A stretch of DNA of 64,000 nucleotides from Thinopyrum elongatum (Eukaryota; Streptophyta; Magnoliopsida; Poales; Poaceae), in assembly GCA_011799875.1 (NCBI GenBank), contig CM022300.1, positions 168,905,837 to 168,969,836 of the forward strand, in the 5' to 3' direction. Below the pieces are notes generated by a model. The model did no database searches, had not been told where the DNA came from, and saw only the letters and a list, made by a program, of their open reading frames with translations. Shown here piece after piece: positions 1-9,575 of the stretch. The translations under genes and the position numbers were made by a program. The stretch's first letter is position 1. Each line of letters opens with the position of its first letter.

Positions 1-405
1 GGTGATGACCTCCACGCCATAAAATACCTATCGCTCAAGCTTAAAGGACCGGAAAGACATTGGCTCCACAACCTCTCTAGAAATTCTATTGGAAACTGGG
101 AGGAGCTCGAGGAGGCCTTTAGGGAAAACTTTCAGAGCACCAATGTTCAGCACCCAGATGCTGATGACCTTAGCCATATAGTCTAGAAGGAGGGCGAATC
201 AACTCAGAAATTCTAGAATCAGTTCTTAACTAAAAATGACCAGATCATTGATTGTCCCAACGCCACGGCAATTTAGGCATTCAAGCATAGCATCCAGGGT
301 AAATGTCTCGCACGACAGCTCAGGCAGGATAAGCCGAGAACCATGGCAGCTCTCACCTCTCTAATGACCAGCTTTTACGCGGGCAAGGATAGTTGGCTGG
401 CCAGT
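1..405 (+). pseudogene. gag: gag capsid fragment of Tat-1
   Basis: Frame +1 reads through a typical plant retrotransposon gag (Retrotrans_gag-like) segment: LKGPERHWL, NSIGNWEELEEAFRENF, then ADDLSHI and TMAALTSLMTSFYAG. Gag would form the capsid of the cytoplasmic virus-like particle. Several TAG stops interrupt the frame (first at 184-186, within HIV-stop-KEGES), and most fit single C-to-T changes of CAG or TGG codons. The 5' end lies outside the window. The 3' end is cut at 405 by the insertion of Tat-2, and the same reading continues after 7240 with a spacer and zinc-knuckle remnant. It is a dead copy. Confidence 0.8.
401..405. repeat. Target-site duplication of Tat-2 (left copy)
   Basis: CCAGT precedes the left LTR, and 7236-7240 after the right LTR reads CCTGT (4 of 5 match). 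The flanks rejoin within the gag of Tat-1, which supports insertion of Tat-2 at this point. Confidence 0.75.
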
Positions 406-1284
406 TGTCGGCGTTCTGGGATCGGGGGTACCGAGACCTACCGGCCTGTGGCCCAGCACATGACTTCATCGATGGCCCGAGACGACCCAGCTACAAGACT
501 CCACGAGCAAGACCCTCACGATGGCCAATGGCCTCGCGAGGTGAACAACATCAAGACCTCCCGAGGAGAAGCTCCCCGAGCCTGCCTCCCGAGGAGCAGA
601 GATCTCAATGTAGGTACCCCACCTCACGAGGCTCGTGATGACGTGAGCCGTGATGACCAAGGCTAGGCGGGCGCTAGCACGCACAGACCAGGACAGTTTC
701 CTCTTTGGTGCTAAGGAGGCAAGGACAAGCGCGGGTTCCTGAGGGATCCCCCAAAGGTTTCCATTCCAGTGCAACAAGACCAAGACCACGGGCTCAGCAG
801 GACGGAGGTCATCACTGAGCCCACAGCTGCGTCTTGGCCAGAAGCTTTGCAGGCGAAGACCACCTTTCATCTGGATAAGATGTTCTCTTGTCCCCCTTTA
901 AAATTGGCCACTGTGGTATTCCTTCCTGCCTAAGTTATGAGGGAAGAGAACCGGGCCTAGTATAAGTATAGGCTAGCCTCCACCGTAGAGATCGATCGAT
1001 TCCTTCTCATCCTCTAAGCCCTCGCGAGGCAGCTCATCCGCTGTACTAGTTCATCCTCAACCTCCTCGTGTAGCCAATCCATCACAAAGCAGGAGTAGGG
1101 TTTTACACAGCAAGGTAGCCCGAACCTGGGTAAACCACCATATCCTTTTCTCCTTCCCGCTTGCACGTACTCGACGAGATTAGGCCATGAGGGTGGCGAG
1201 CAGTGAGGCGTCATGAAGTGAGATCCTTCATACATGCCCTAGAGTTCGAACCTAGTTTGGGTCCGCGGAACCCTTATTTCGACA
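406..1284 (+). repeat. Left (5') LTR of Tat-2
   Basis: 879 bp, TGTCGGCGTTC to GACA. A TATA-like TATAAGTA lies at 961-968. The conserved GGAGTAGGGTTTTAC hairpin box lies at 1086-1136. Dyad-symmetric CCTCGCGAGG occurs near 530-541. It carries about 50 bp near its start that the right LTR has lost. Confidence 0.9.
1086..1136 (+). promoter_or_regulatory. Conserved U5 hairpin box (Tat-2 left LTR)
   Basis: AGGAGTAGGGTTTTAC, then a short stem-loop with loop GCAA, then GCCCGAACCTGGGTAAA. The same box occurs in all eight LTR copies of the Tat-2/8/9 family, Tat-7 and Tat-4. In this copy the stem is partly decayed (ACAG/GGTA). Confidence 0.6.
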
Positions 1285-1304
1285 TTTGGCGCGCCAGGTA
1301 GGGG
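1285..1304 (+). other. Primer-binding site of Tat-2
   Basis: TTTGGCGCGCCAGGTAGGGG directly follows the LTR end GACA. Tat-8 and Tat-9 have the same motif in the same place. It is expected to pair with the 3' end of a host tRNA to prime minus-strand DNA synthesis. I did not assign the tRNA. Confidence 0.85.
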
Positions 1305-1361
1305 CGTGTTGAAGCCTCCATTTCTTCATCGACTGCTCTCCGTCCTTGCTCCACCGCATCC

Positions 1362-2920
1362 ATGGCCGATGCCCGCCGAGTTCGTGCCGAGCGCCGGGCC
1401 GTTCGCGTCGGCCAGACGGTACCCAGGGGCAGCGGTGTTCCTCACCGCTCCGCCTCTCCTGCGGCAAAAGCCGCCACTGACCCCCGCTGCTCATGAGCAG
1501 CAGGACTCGTCGCTGCCACCCTCCGTTCAATATGATGGCCGCACCACCATGCCTTCCCTCACTCCCGCCACGCCATCCTCCTCCCACGCTCGTTGTCGGA
1601 CGGCGAACGCGCAAGCCTCGCTCATCATGGCGCGTGAATTGCTGCGCTACCGCCCTGCCAATGAAGGCTACGATGCATGGCTTGGTCGCATCACCGAGCT
1701 CGTCAACGCCGCCACAAAGGGCACGACACCCTCCCACTTGCTCCGTCCCCCGCCCTCTCGTGCGGGCGACGTGGCTCATGGCGCGCCTCCACCTCCTCCT
1801 CTGCGCAGTGCCGATGTCGAGCCCAGGCATGACACGCATCCGCGCGGCTTGCCACGCGGGATACCTGCGCCAGTGCGAGATGAGGGCACCTGCCAGGTGG
1901 TGCAGCAACCGCAGCATGGCGCGCGTGCGCTCCCCGCGCCGCCTCGCCAGCACCAAGACCGGGTAGCTCTCGGGGCTGCAGTGCATGGGCATTAGGAGCA
2001 TCTCCCCTAGTGCAGGCCGCACCCCTGAGCACGGCGGGCTGCTGCACCTTCACCCGTGAGTTGCGCTGCATCGTTTGGCCCGGCAAATTCAAGCCAGACC
2101 TGCCCCCATGCTAAGACAGCACCCCCGATCCTGCGGAGTTCCTCCAGCTCTACTCTCTAAGCATCGAGGCGGCAAACGGTGATGACAAGGTCATGGCAAA
2201 CTGGTTCCCCATGGCTCTCAAGGACGGCGCACGCTCCTGGGTCTTGCACCTCCTGGAGGGGTCAATCTCCTCTTGGGTTGAGCTTCACGAGCGTTTCATC
2301 GGCAACTTCGAAGGCACTTGTGATCACGCCCTCACCGTCAATGACCTGCGGCGTGTGAAGCAGCAGCCAGGTGAAACCCTCTGCAAGTACATTCAGCGCT
2401 TCACCACCGTTAGTCTCAAGATCCCGAAAGCCTCGGACGAAGCCATCATATTGGCGTTCACCGATGGTATCACGGACGTCAATATGAGCGAGGAGCTCGC
2501 CATCCACGATGACCTGTGCACGGCACTGGAGATGTTCAACCTGGCGGACAGATGCGCCAGGGCTGAAGAAGGCTGCCTCTCCCTCCTCAAGCTCCTTGAC
2601 GTCGATCCTGAAGACAAGAAGGCCAAGACCAAGGAGGTGAAGCGCAAGGGCCCCACCGTGCTGGCAGCAGAGCCTGAGTTGAAGCACGGCCACAGCCGCG
2701 ACTAACCAGCATGGGATAACCACCCATTCTGCGTCTTCCACAACATTCACACCCATAACACCAACGATTGCCAGGACCTCAAGGCGCTCCGGGATGAGCG
2801 CCTGGGACGCCGCCCCGAGCGCGGCGATCGTGGCTTCGGCCGTGGAGGAGGCCGCTGGGACAACCACAACCCTTGTCAAGACTGGCACAACCAACCTCAC
2901 GAGGATCGCTGGCGCGATTA
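1362..2920 (+). pseudogene. gag: gag polyprotein of Tat-2 (decayed)
   Basis: The start is the ATG at 1362 (MADARRVRAERRA), matching MADAHRARAERRA at 42471 in Tat-8 and MADAPRAHVEH at 59173 in Tat-9. The N-terminal part is frameshifted. The capsid part is open from 2193 to 2705, with MANWFPMALKDGARSW, SISSWVELHERFIGNF and QPGETLCKYIQRF, typical of Retrotrans_gag. A stop at 2705 separates it from a Cys/His-rich segment (FCVFHNIHTHNTNDC) and an Arg/Gly-rich nucleic-acid-binding tail (to about 2920). A stop also replaces the Tyr of the RYDG motif near 2112. Gag would assemble virus-like particles. This copy is broken. Confidence 0.85.
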
Positions 2921-3079
2921 GCCTAGTGATGGCCCTAGCATGATCAGCCTCATGATGCCCATCCTCAGGGCAACACTGGCCTCCCTCTGCTGCAGCCACC
3001 GCAAAGGAGGAATGACGACAACCATCAGGACAATGGGGCTGGGGGCATCCAGGAACCACGCGCAATTGCCTGCATCCTT

Positions 3080-3095
3080 GGCAGTGCCTCCCGAA
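3080..3095. other. Deletion junction: protease lost from Tat-2
   Basis: Aligned by eye to Tat-8, the text runs from IACILG straight into the region after the protease. The roughly 700 bp aspartic-protease segment present in Tat-8 (about 44100-44772) is missing here. Confidence 0.6.
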
Positions 3096-3261
3096 GATCC
3101 GCCCGGAGGCCAACAAACCCGCCGGAGACGCCTCAGGCTCCGCATCTGCTGGCGGGGTGCCCCTTCCTCCTGCATAGGAAGGCGCGCCCGGCGCCTCCCT
3201 CAGGAGGGGCTCAGGGGCTTCCGTCTGGAGGGCCTCTGACCTGACAAATGCTACGAGGGAG

Positions 3262-3648
3262 GTGTTCGGGCACCACTTGGAGGCGTGCCTTGATGCGCGC
3301 CCCCACAAGCAAGGAGCAAAGAGTGAGGCGCCAGGAGCAAGAGAGTTCATCACCAAGGTGATCGAGGATCTTCAGGTGGCGCAAGACATGCGCGGCAAGC
3401 ACCGCCCCACTCCTCCCACCGGTGCAGCCGCCACCCCCGACGTGGGCGACGGGCTGTGCGTCCGCGTCAGCATCCCGGGCCTCAACAGGGCCACTTCACA
3501 GGACCTCTTCTGGCCATCGCGCGTCGGCCGGAGCAGGGGCTACCCCTACAACTACGTTCGCATGCCATTTCGCCTGGTTAATGTGGGCACTATGTACCAG
3601 CGCCTGGCGCAGCGTGCCATGGCATCTCAGGAGGAACCGGACCCTTGA
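3262..3648 (+). pseudogene. Collapsed reverse-transcriptase remnant of Tat-2
   Basis: This short open frame joins a segment like the start of RT (LCVRVSIPGLNRATSQDLF, compare CIDFTDLNKACPKDPF in Tat-4) to one from the palm (YNYVRMPFRLVNVGTMYQR, compare MPFGLKNAGATFQR). Everything between, about 60-70 residues in a normal RT, is absent. The downstream YxDD catalytic box is absent too. Tat-8 has the same join at 45160-45300, so the deletion is ancestral to both copies. It cannot encode an active enzyme. Whether the short product is still translated with gag is unknown. Confidence 0.7.
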
Positions 3649-4382
3649 GAGCCCCGCGGGCCTCGTGAGCCTCTCGAGCCTCTGGAGCCGTTCGGCCCGT
3701 TGGGAGCAAGCCTCCCCAACAAACTTCATCGACTACCTCGACGCTCCAGCAACATCATTGCCAGGTGACTTTTTGGTTTGTTCAAATTGAGGGCTCTCCT
3801 CAGGCTGCATTATCCTCAAGCTGCAAGGGTCCGCCCTTGTAGCTGTGTCATTTCGTTCATGTACCTTGAACCAGCTATGCTTCATGAGTGATTTTGCCTG
3901 TTAACCTTGCGCTCGACTCCACGTCGCCTCTGGAGCCGCTGCCTCACAGGCTGCTCACGCTGCCAACTCCCCTCCTAAGCGTCCCATGAGAGGGGGCTAC
4001 CGGCATGGCGCCTGTGCTTGGGTCCGTCCCTACAACGCTGATAAATCTAAGCGACTGAGCTCTGACTCGTAGGCCGGCCCCATGCATGTCACCTCACCAA
4101 GTCCTTAGTGCCTTCGTCTTCTCATAGAACAATTCCGAGAGGATCGTGCCCGCTACCCCTATATCTTGTGATGGATTAATATGCAGGAGCCTTAGGAGAC
4201 AGGCGCTCGAGCGGCCTTGAAGACACCCTACCACCTCAAGAGGGTTCGATTCGGTCGAGCAGCCGTCCGACCCGCAAAGGCTAAGTAAATTAGTCCATTT
4301 GCCACGATTGCCGGCCAAGGCCCTCTTTCCTAGCAACCGCCACAAGGTGAAACCACTCCTTTTCCACGCTAACCGCTTGCAC

Positions 4383-4533
4383 GTTAAAAGGGGGCTCTTG
4401 AGCATCGCACCCCAGGACCTCCTACTGGCTCTCGAGCCCTCACCCCCTGGCCTTGCCCACGACATCGCGACCTGGCATAGCAGCAGCGGCTGAGTCCCAC
4501 TCAAGGGCTGGGTCCTGAGTACGTAGGGCATCA
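4383..4533. repeat. Duplicated spacer module, copy 1 (Tat-2)
   Basis: The module runs from AGGGGGCTCTTGAGCATCGC through CCTTGCCCACGACATCGCGA to GTACGTAGGGCA. Copy 2 at 4878-5034 has the same order of blocks (GGGGGACCTCGTGAGCATCGC, CTTGCACACGGCATCGTGAC). Tat-8 carries the same pair. Confidence 0.7.
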
Positions 4534-4877
4534 TGGTGAGCAAAGAGATGGTGGGGTAAGCCTCCTGAGGGGATACAGGAAGAGGGGTGCGGCCCGGCAG
4601 CGCTGGCGTTTTTTGAAGTATAATGGACGTCAATCTATTCACGCACCCCCAGTGGGGTTTGTGTTGGTTCACCACAGAGCAAGAAATGTACACAATATCA
4701 AAAGCTCTAGAGAAGCACGCCCTCATGACGCAGGAGCCTCCAAGGGCCATGAGCGCACCAAGCTAAGTTATTCTATTCACGCCAGGCGTGAGCCTTACCA
4801 TTAAGGCTTTAAATGGACTCTCGCGACCTCGTTCAGGCAAGGAATTCCCCCTCTTTTATCTTTCGGGAGCCGCTTGC

Positions 4878-5034
4878 GCGCCAAGGGGGACCTCGTGAGC
4901 ATCGCATCTCAGGAGCTCTTACCGGACCTCGGGTCGTTCACCTCCGGGCCTTGCACACGGCATCGTGACTTGGCATACTAGCGACGACAAAAGCTTACCT
5001 AGGGACTGGGTCCCGTCGACGCAGAGCACTAAGC
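4878..5034. repeat. Duplicated spacer module, copy 2 (Tat-2)
   Basis: Partner of 4383-4533. It lies just past the 3' end of the antisense gene and may be part of its transcript. Confidence 0.7.
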
Positions 5035-5266
5035 TATTGTAAGAACGAAAAGCGGACCCATGCCCGAACGAGAAACGCCAATATAATTTAAAGCATGAGC
5101 TGGAAACACTAAGATAAAGGTGTAAGCGCCGCAGTTCCTTACACGCCCCCACGGGGCCATTCATGACTTCGATGAAAGAAATAAAAACAAAAGAAACGGC
5201 CTCTCGAGGGCCGAAGCTTAGGAGGCGCTAACTCCGGCGTCGCGGCGCCTAGTTGGTGTCATCCTC

Positions 5267-6064
5267 CTACTTGATCGGGGCGCGGCGACATGGTGGCTCG
5301 TCGTAGTCGTCGTTGCTCGAGCTCCCCCTGAAGGAGGTGTCGCCGCTGCTGGAGGCGTCGCGGCTATCGCCGAGGGCAAGTTCACCGCCGAGGATGTCGC
5401 AACCCCGACGCCCGTCGTCGTCGGAGAGGCGGTCACCGCCACTGCTGTCGCCCTCTGGGCAGCACCCTAGGCGCCTGCCATCTTCCCTGAAGATCTTGAC
5501 GAAGAGCATCATCGTCCCATCGTACTTGAAGTGGAGGGTGTGCCTCCCCTTCAGGACGCGGGGGCGGGCGAACGTCTGCCACCCGTGGGTCAGGTAGACG
5601 TAGCCTGAGGGGGTTACCTCAACTTCCGCCCACAAATACCAGTTGCAGCAGCCGTCGGGCTACAGCCACAGCCCGACGGGCCCTCACGCCGACAGCTCCT
5701 CCCCGAAGGAGCCCGAGAGCTGGATCCAGGTACATAGCGGGCTCTTGATCCACACCACGAAATCACGAGCCATGTCATCTGAGTGGGCCCACGGGCAGGG
5801 AGGTCGGGCGGCCACTGCATGCCTACCCCCTTGGCCTAGGCCGCCGCGGCTTCCACGGTCGCTTTCGCGGGAGAAGTTCTTCCCGCGGCTGCCGGAGCTG
5901 GTGCAAACCGCCAATGGACGGTGCCCGCACCCACGAGATGACGCTGCGGGCGTAGCCGTGGACTTGCGGGGGCGGCCGTGCCCCCTCTTGGGTGGCGGCG
6001 AGTCCGGTCCCTCCTTGGGGGCCTTGCCTTTCTCCTCAGCGGTGAACCTCCTCACTGGTGCCAT
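5267..6064 (-). pseudogene. Antisense B3-like DNA-binding protein gene of Tat-2
   Basis: One reading frame of 265 codons on the minus strand starts at the ATG at 6064 (MAPVRRFTAEEKGKAPKE). Residues 26-34 (KRGHGRPRK) look like an AT-hook. Residues about 101-196 match the B3 pattern: DFVVWIKSP, GSFGEEL, WAEVEV, LTHGWQTFARPRVLKGRHTLHFKYDG and LFVKIFREDG. The C-terminus is Ser/Asp-rich. Two in-frame stops (codons 127 TGA and 135 TAG) stand where Tat-8 has Arg and Gln, consistent with single C-to-T changes of CGA and CAG. Homologues in the same slot and strand occur in Tat-8 and Tat-7. A nuclear DNA-binding or regulatory role is inferred from the fold only. B3 proteins are plant transcription factors (ARF, REM, RAV families). 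The call rests on motif reading without a profile search. Confidence 0.7.
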
Positions 6065-6154
6065 GGTTGCCGGGGCAAGATGGTTGTTGCAGCAAGGATT
6101 GGAGGCGAACGAGCGAGAAGACCTAGATGGGATGGGGCTCTGCCCCCTCACCCT

Positions 6155-6160
6155 CTTATA
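6155..6160 (-). promoter_or_regulatory. TATA box of the Tat-2 antisense gene
   Basis: TATAAG on the minus strand lies about 95 bp upstream of the ATG at 6064. Tat-8 has TATAAA at nearly the same distance and Tat-7 has TATAAA about 75 bp upstream, so the position is conserved. Confidence 0.6.
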
Positions 6161-6388
6161 GGCGGTCGGAGAAAGCCTGTCGGCGCCCATCCACCTTCGT
6201 GCGATGATGATTTTGCAGCGTGCACTAGGCTTTGTGTCAGCTTGGGCAGTTGTCGAGGCGATGTGGCGAAGTGGAGGTGTCCACGTCCCATCGTGCGCCA
6301 CGCGTCAAGCCTGGCCCGTAGGTGATTGGGACCCGCATCGCTTTGCCCTTCACTCCTTGCCTTCGCTTCGAAGCCAGGCCAAGCACGC

Positions 6389-6406
6389 CTTGGGCCCGGG
6401 GGCTTC
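6389..6406 (+). other. Polypurine tract of Tat-2
   Basis: A CTTGGGCCCGGGGGCTT tract abuts the right LTR and matches the tract before the right LTR of Tat-8. It would prime plus-strand synthesis. Confidence 0.7.
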
Positions 6407-7235
6407 TGTCGGTGTTCTAGGATTGGGGGTACCTAGACCTGCTACACGGCTCCACAAGCAAGACCCTCGCGAGGGCCCCCAGCCTCGTGAGGCGAACGAC
6501 GTCAAGACCTCCTGAGGAGCAGCTCCCCAAGCCTGCCTCCAGAGGAGTGGAGATCTCTATGCAGGTACCCCGCCTCACGAGGCTCACGATGACGTGAGCC
6601 GTGACGACCAAGGACAGGCGGGCGCCAATGGGCGTAGACCAGGACAATTTCCTCTTTGGTGATAAGGAGGCAAGGACAAGTGCGGGTTCCCGAGGGATCC
6701 CCCAAAGGTTTCCATTCCGGTGCAACAAGACTAGGACCACGAGCTCGGCATGACGGAGGTCATCACTGAGCCCACAGTTGCGTCATGGCCAGAAGCTTTG
6801 CAGGCGAAGACCACCTTTCGTTAGGATAAGATGTACTCTTGTCCCCCTTTAAAATTGGCCACTGTGGTATTCCTTCCTACCTAAGTTATGAGGGAAGAGA
6901 ACCGGGCCTAGTATAAGTATAGGCTAGCCTCCACCATAGAGATCGATCAATTCATTCTCATCCTCTGAGCCCATGCGAGGCAGCTCATCCACTATACTAG
7001 TTCATCCTCAACCTCCTCGTGAGGCCAATCCATCTCAAAGCAGGAGTAGGGTTTTACACCACAAGGTGGTCCAAACCTGGGTAAACCACCGTCTCCTTTT
7101 CTCCTTCCCGCTCTCGCATACTCGACGAAATTAGGATGTGAGGGCGCCGAGCAGTGAGACGTCATGAAGTGAGATCCTTCATACACGCCTCGGAGTTCGA
7201 ACCTAATTTGGGTCCGCGGAGCCCTGATTTCGACA
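6407..7235 (+). repeat. Right (3') LTR of Tat-2
   Basis: 829 bp, TGTCGG to GACA, with TATAAGTA at 6912-6919 and the hairpin box at 7037-7090 (stem CACC/GGTG, loop ACAA). About 50 bp near the start is deleted relative to the left LTR. Confidence 0.9.
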
Positions 7236-7240
7236 CCTGT

Positions 7241-8367
7241 AGCTCTCATAGGAGTGACCCCGGAACCTCAGAAGGACACGACAGGAATGGTAGATCCAAG
7301 CGTAACTAAAACAAGAGGCAGAACAAAAACAACGACAATGATGCCAAGGACTCCGCAGTAAATGCAAGGTTCAGCAGCTCACAAGGCAGACCCAAGAAGA
7401 GACCCTTTAAGGGAACAAGGACAGCTTAAGCACCCTGGACAAAATACTCGACAAGTCTTGCCAGATTCATGGCACCTCGGATAAGCCCGCCAACCACACC
7501 GTTCGAAATTGTTGGGTGTTTAAGCAGGCCGACAAAGCAATAGCCGAGGAGTCAGACAAGGACCAGTCTGAGAGCGATGACGAGGACGAGCCTCACGGGC
7601 CAAACAGTGGTGGCAAAAAGCAGTTTGCTTCCGATGCCAAGGACGTGAACATGATCTATGTCACGCACATTCCTAGGAAGGAGCGGAAATGTGCACTTCG
7701 AGACATCTATGCCTTAAAGCTTGTAGCCCCGAAATACAACCCGTGGTCGCCTTGCCCGATCTCTTTTGACAAAAAGGACCACCTGACTAGTATCTGTCAT
7801 GGCGGATCGGCTACTTTGTTCCTAGATGCCATTGTTGATGGGTTCCACTTAACCAGCATCTTTATGGACGGTGAAAGCAATCTGAACTTGTTCTACGCTG
7901 ACACGGTCAAAAAGACGGGCATCGATTCATCACGAATCAAACCCAGTAACCCCACATTCAAGGATGTCATACCCGACGTAGAAGCCCAATGCACTGGTGC
8001 CATAATGCTGGAAGTTGTTTTTAGCTCCACCAATAACTTTCGAGGCGAGGACTTAATCTTTGATATAGTCCCCTTCCGCAGTGGTTGCCATGCGTTGCTC
8101 GGTCGTACTATGTTTGCCCGTCTTAATGTGGTGCCGCACTATGCTTACCTAAAGCTCAAGATGCCGGGGCCCAATGGTGTCATCACCATTAATGGTAACA
8201 CGAAGCACGCCCTTCATACAGAGGAGCAGATAGCGGCCTTCGTAGCCGATTCCCAGGCAGCCGAGGAAGCGGCCCGATGTACAGCTCGGCTGGATCTACC
8301 AGGCTCCTCAAACCGCATTCGCATTATCACTCCGGCCCCTGGGAACACTCGCACGAATCCTAAATAG
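7241..8367 (+). pseudogene. gag C-terminus and aspartic protease of Tat-1
   Basis: Downstream of Tat-2 the gag of Tat-1 resumes with a degenerate Cys/His box (CQIHG, HTVRNCWVF, 7459-7535). An open frame at 7516-8367 (283 aa) then carries an acidic linker and a retropepsin-like protease. Recognisable blocks are CPISFDKKDH, FMDGESNLNLFYADT (the active-site Asp kept, but the usual DGG/DGS is DGE), FDIVPFRSGCHALLGRTMFARLNVVPHYAYLKLK and PGPNGVITI. The protease would process Gag inside particles. The frame ends after a normal-looking linker and no RT follows, so this is a gag-protease element that would depend on others. Confidence 0.8.
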
Positions 8368-9560
8368 GTACAAGCGCTCCCTAGCTCCTGCCTCTTCGTA
8401 ACAGACTACGTACCTAGAGTACACAATTTTGGACTTAAAATTCCTTGGGAGCTCGGGGAGCATAAAAAGAGGTGTATCATCTCGGATCATCCGAACACAC
8501 CCAAAGCCTGGTGATCTCTCTGACACAATAAAGGCGCACTAGGAAGTATACCTTGATAGGGTCAAGATGTCAAACCACGGGTCTTGCCTCATTAGGGGCC
8601 CGGTTTATCGAATGTGTTTAACATAGCCCACGCGAGGAGCCGACAGTATTCACCAACCTTGGAATAGACAAGGAAGAGCTGGTCAACAGCACGGAGGCGC
8701 AGATGTGCGGCAGGGAAAGACACGGGACACATCACCTGCTCATTAAAACCTTGTATCACACTCCATTTATTTTCTTTTACTCTTTCTACATACTCTCTGT
8801 ATCTGTTAAGGTTTTTCCTTTTAAAACAAACCTCTTTTTGGTCCTCGCAGCAATTTATGTGTTGTTTTTTCGTTCTTTCTTCGTAGCAATATAGAAGACA
8901 TGAAAACATACAGATCAGTACGGCTTCAAACCGAGGGCTCGGGTTCACAATCAAGATTATGTTCAAGTCTGATAACTGTTCGATGTCTCGGATATTGCAT
9001 TATATGCATCAATTTTGAATTGTGATTTTGGTCAATGATTGGGTTGCCCGACTCTTGTGTTTGCCTCCTATGTTATGCTTTGTTCATCTAGGAGTGTAAT
9101 GGAAGAACCATTGTGATTGTGCTTCCAGCTCTAATGGTTAAGTGCCTCATTGGAGAAAGCCAACAATCAACTGTCACAATAAGCGTAAACTAGTCGGTGA
9201 TCCAAAGATAGTGTCAAACGAAGGGTTCTTGTTATAAGGACCAAGGTGTTAACTCAAGTGCACCTCGGCTAGTCCAACCACTCGTACATTGGGGGCTAGG
9301 TCAACTACCTAACTATTTAAAGCTCCTATGACTAAGCGAAATTTATAAATCCGCAATAGTCTGATTACCTTGTTCCTCTGATTACACAACCGCCTACGGG
9401 TACCGAGACGTCGGCTAAGGGTTCACGCATTCCTAGGAACACCCTATGTAGTATCTACACGGGGGCGGAATCCAACGGATGGACACTTTCAGAATTTAAC
9501 ACGATAGCAAAATTCATTTGTTTTATACAAATTCCTCCTCAGCATATCAAGGGACTTTCA
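8368..9560. other. Non-coding spacer of Tat-1
   Basis: It lies between the protease and the 3' end of the antisense gene. It is AT-richer in 8760-9100. I see no gene, RNA or repeat I can support. Confidence 0.6.
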
Positions 9561-9575
9561 GAATCGCAACTCGAA

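Larger units (their letters stand above)
3655..5260. other. Non-coding spacer of Tat-2
   Basis: There is no supported gene here. The stretch lies between the RT remnant and the 3' end of the antisense gene. It holds two copies of a module of about 150 bp (4383-4533 and 4878-5034) also found twice in Tat-8. Confidence 0.7.
406..7235 (+). mobile_element. Tat-2: non-autonomous Ty3/gypsy element with antisense B3-like gene
   Basis: It is bounded by LTRs 406-1284 and 6407-7235 that start TGTCGG and end GACA. Order: left LTR, PBS, gag (decayed), a collapsed RT remnant (3262-3648), a spacer with a duplicated module, an antisense B3-like gene (6064 to 5267), PPT, right LTR. Protease, most of RT, RNase H and integrase are absent. 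It is a close relative of Tat-8, with matching LTR text, gag and antisense gene, but it additionally lacks the protease. It could have moved only with proteins supplied by a related autonomous element. Confidence 0.9.

Noticed and set aside
466..870. Minus-strand ORFs across the LTRs of Tat-2, Tat-8 and Tat-9 (for example 466-870, 6417-6740, 48465-48728)
   Set aside because: They recur with each LTR, differ in length between copies and match no family. They are chance frames in GC-rich DNA.
1252..2022. 256-codon minus-strand ORF opposite the gag of Tat-2
   Set aside because: It is a shadow of the gag N-terminal region, with Arg-rich low-complexity text. No promoter or homologous frame is kept in Tat-8.
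8703..8966. Small ORFs in the AT-rich spacer of Tat-1
   Set aside because: Short, hydrophobic low-complexity frames on both strands without recognisable features.
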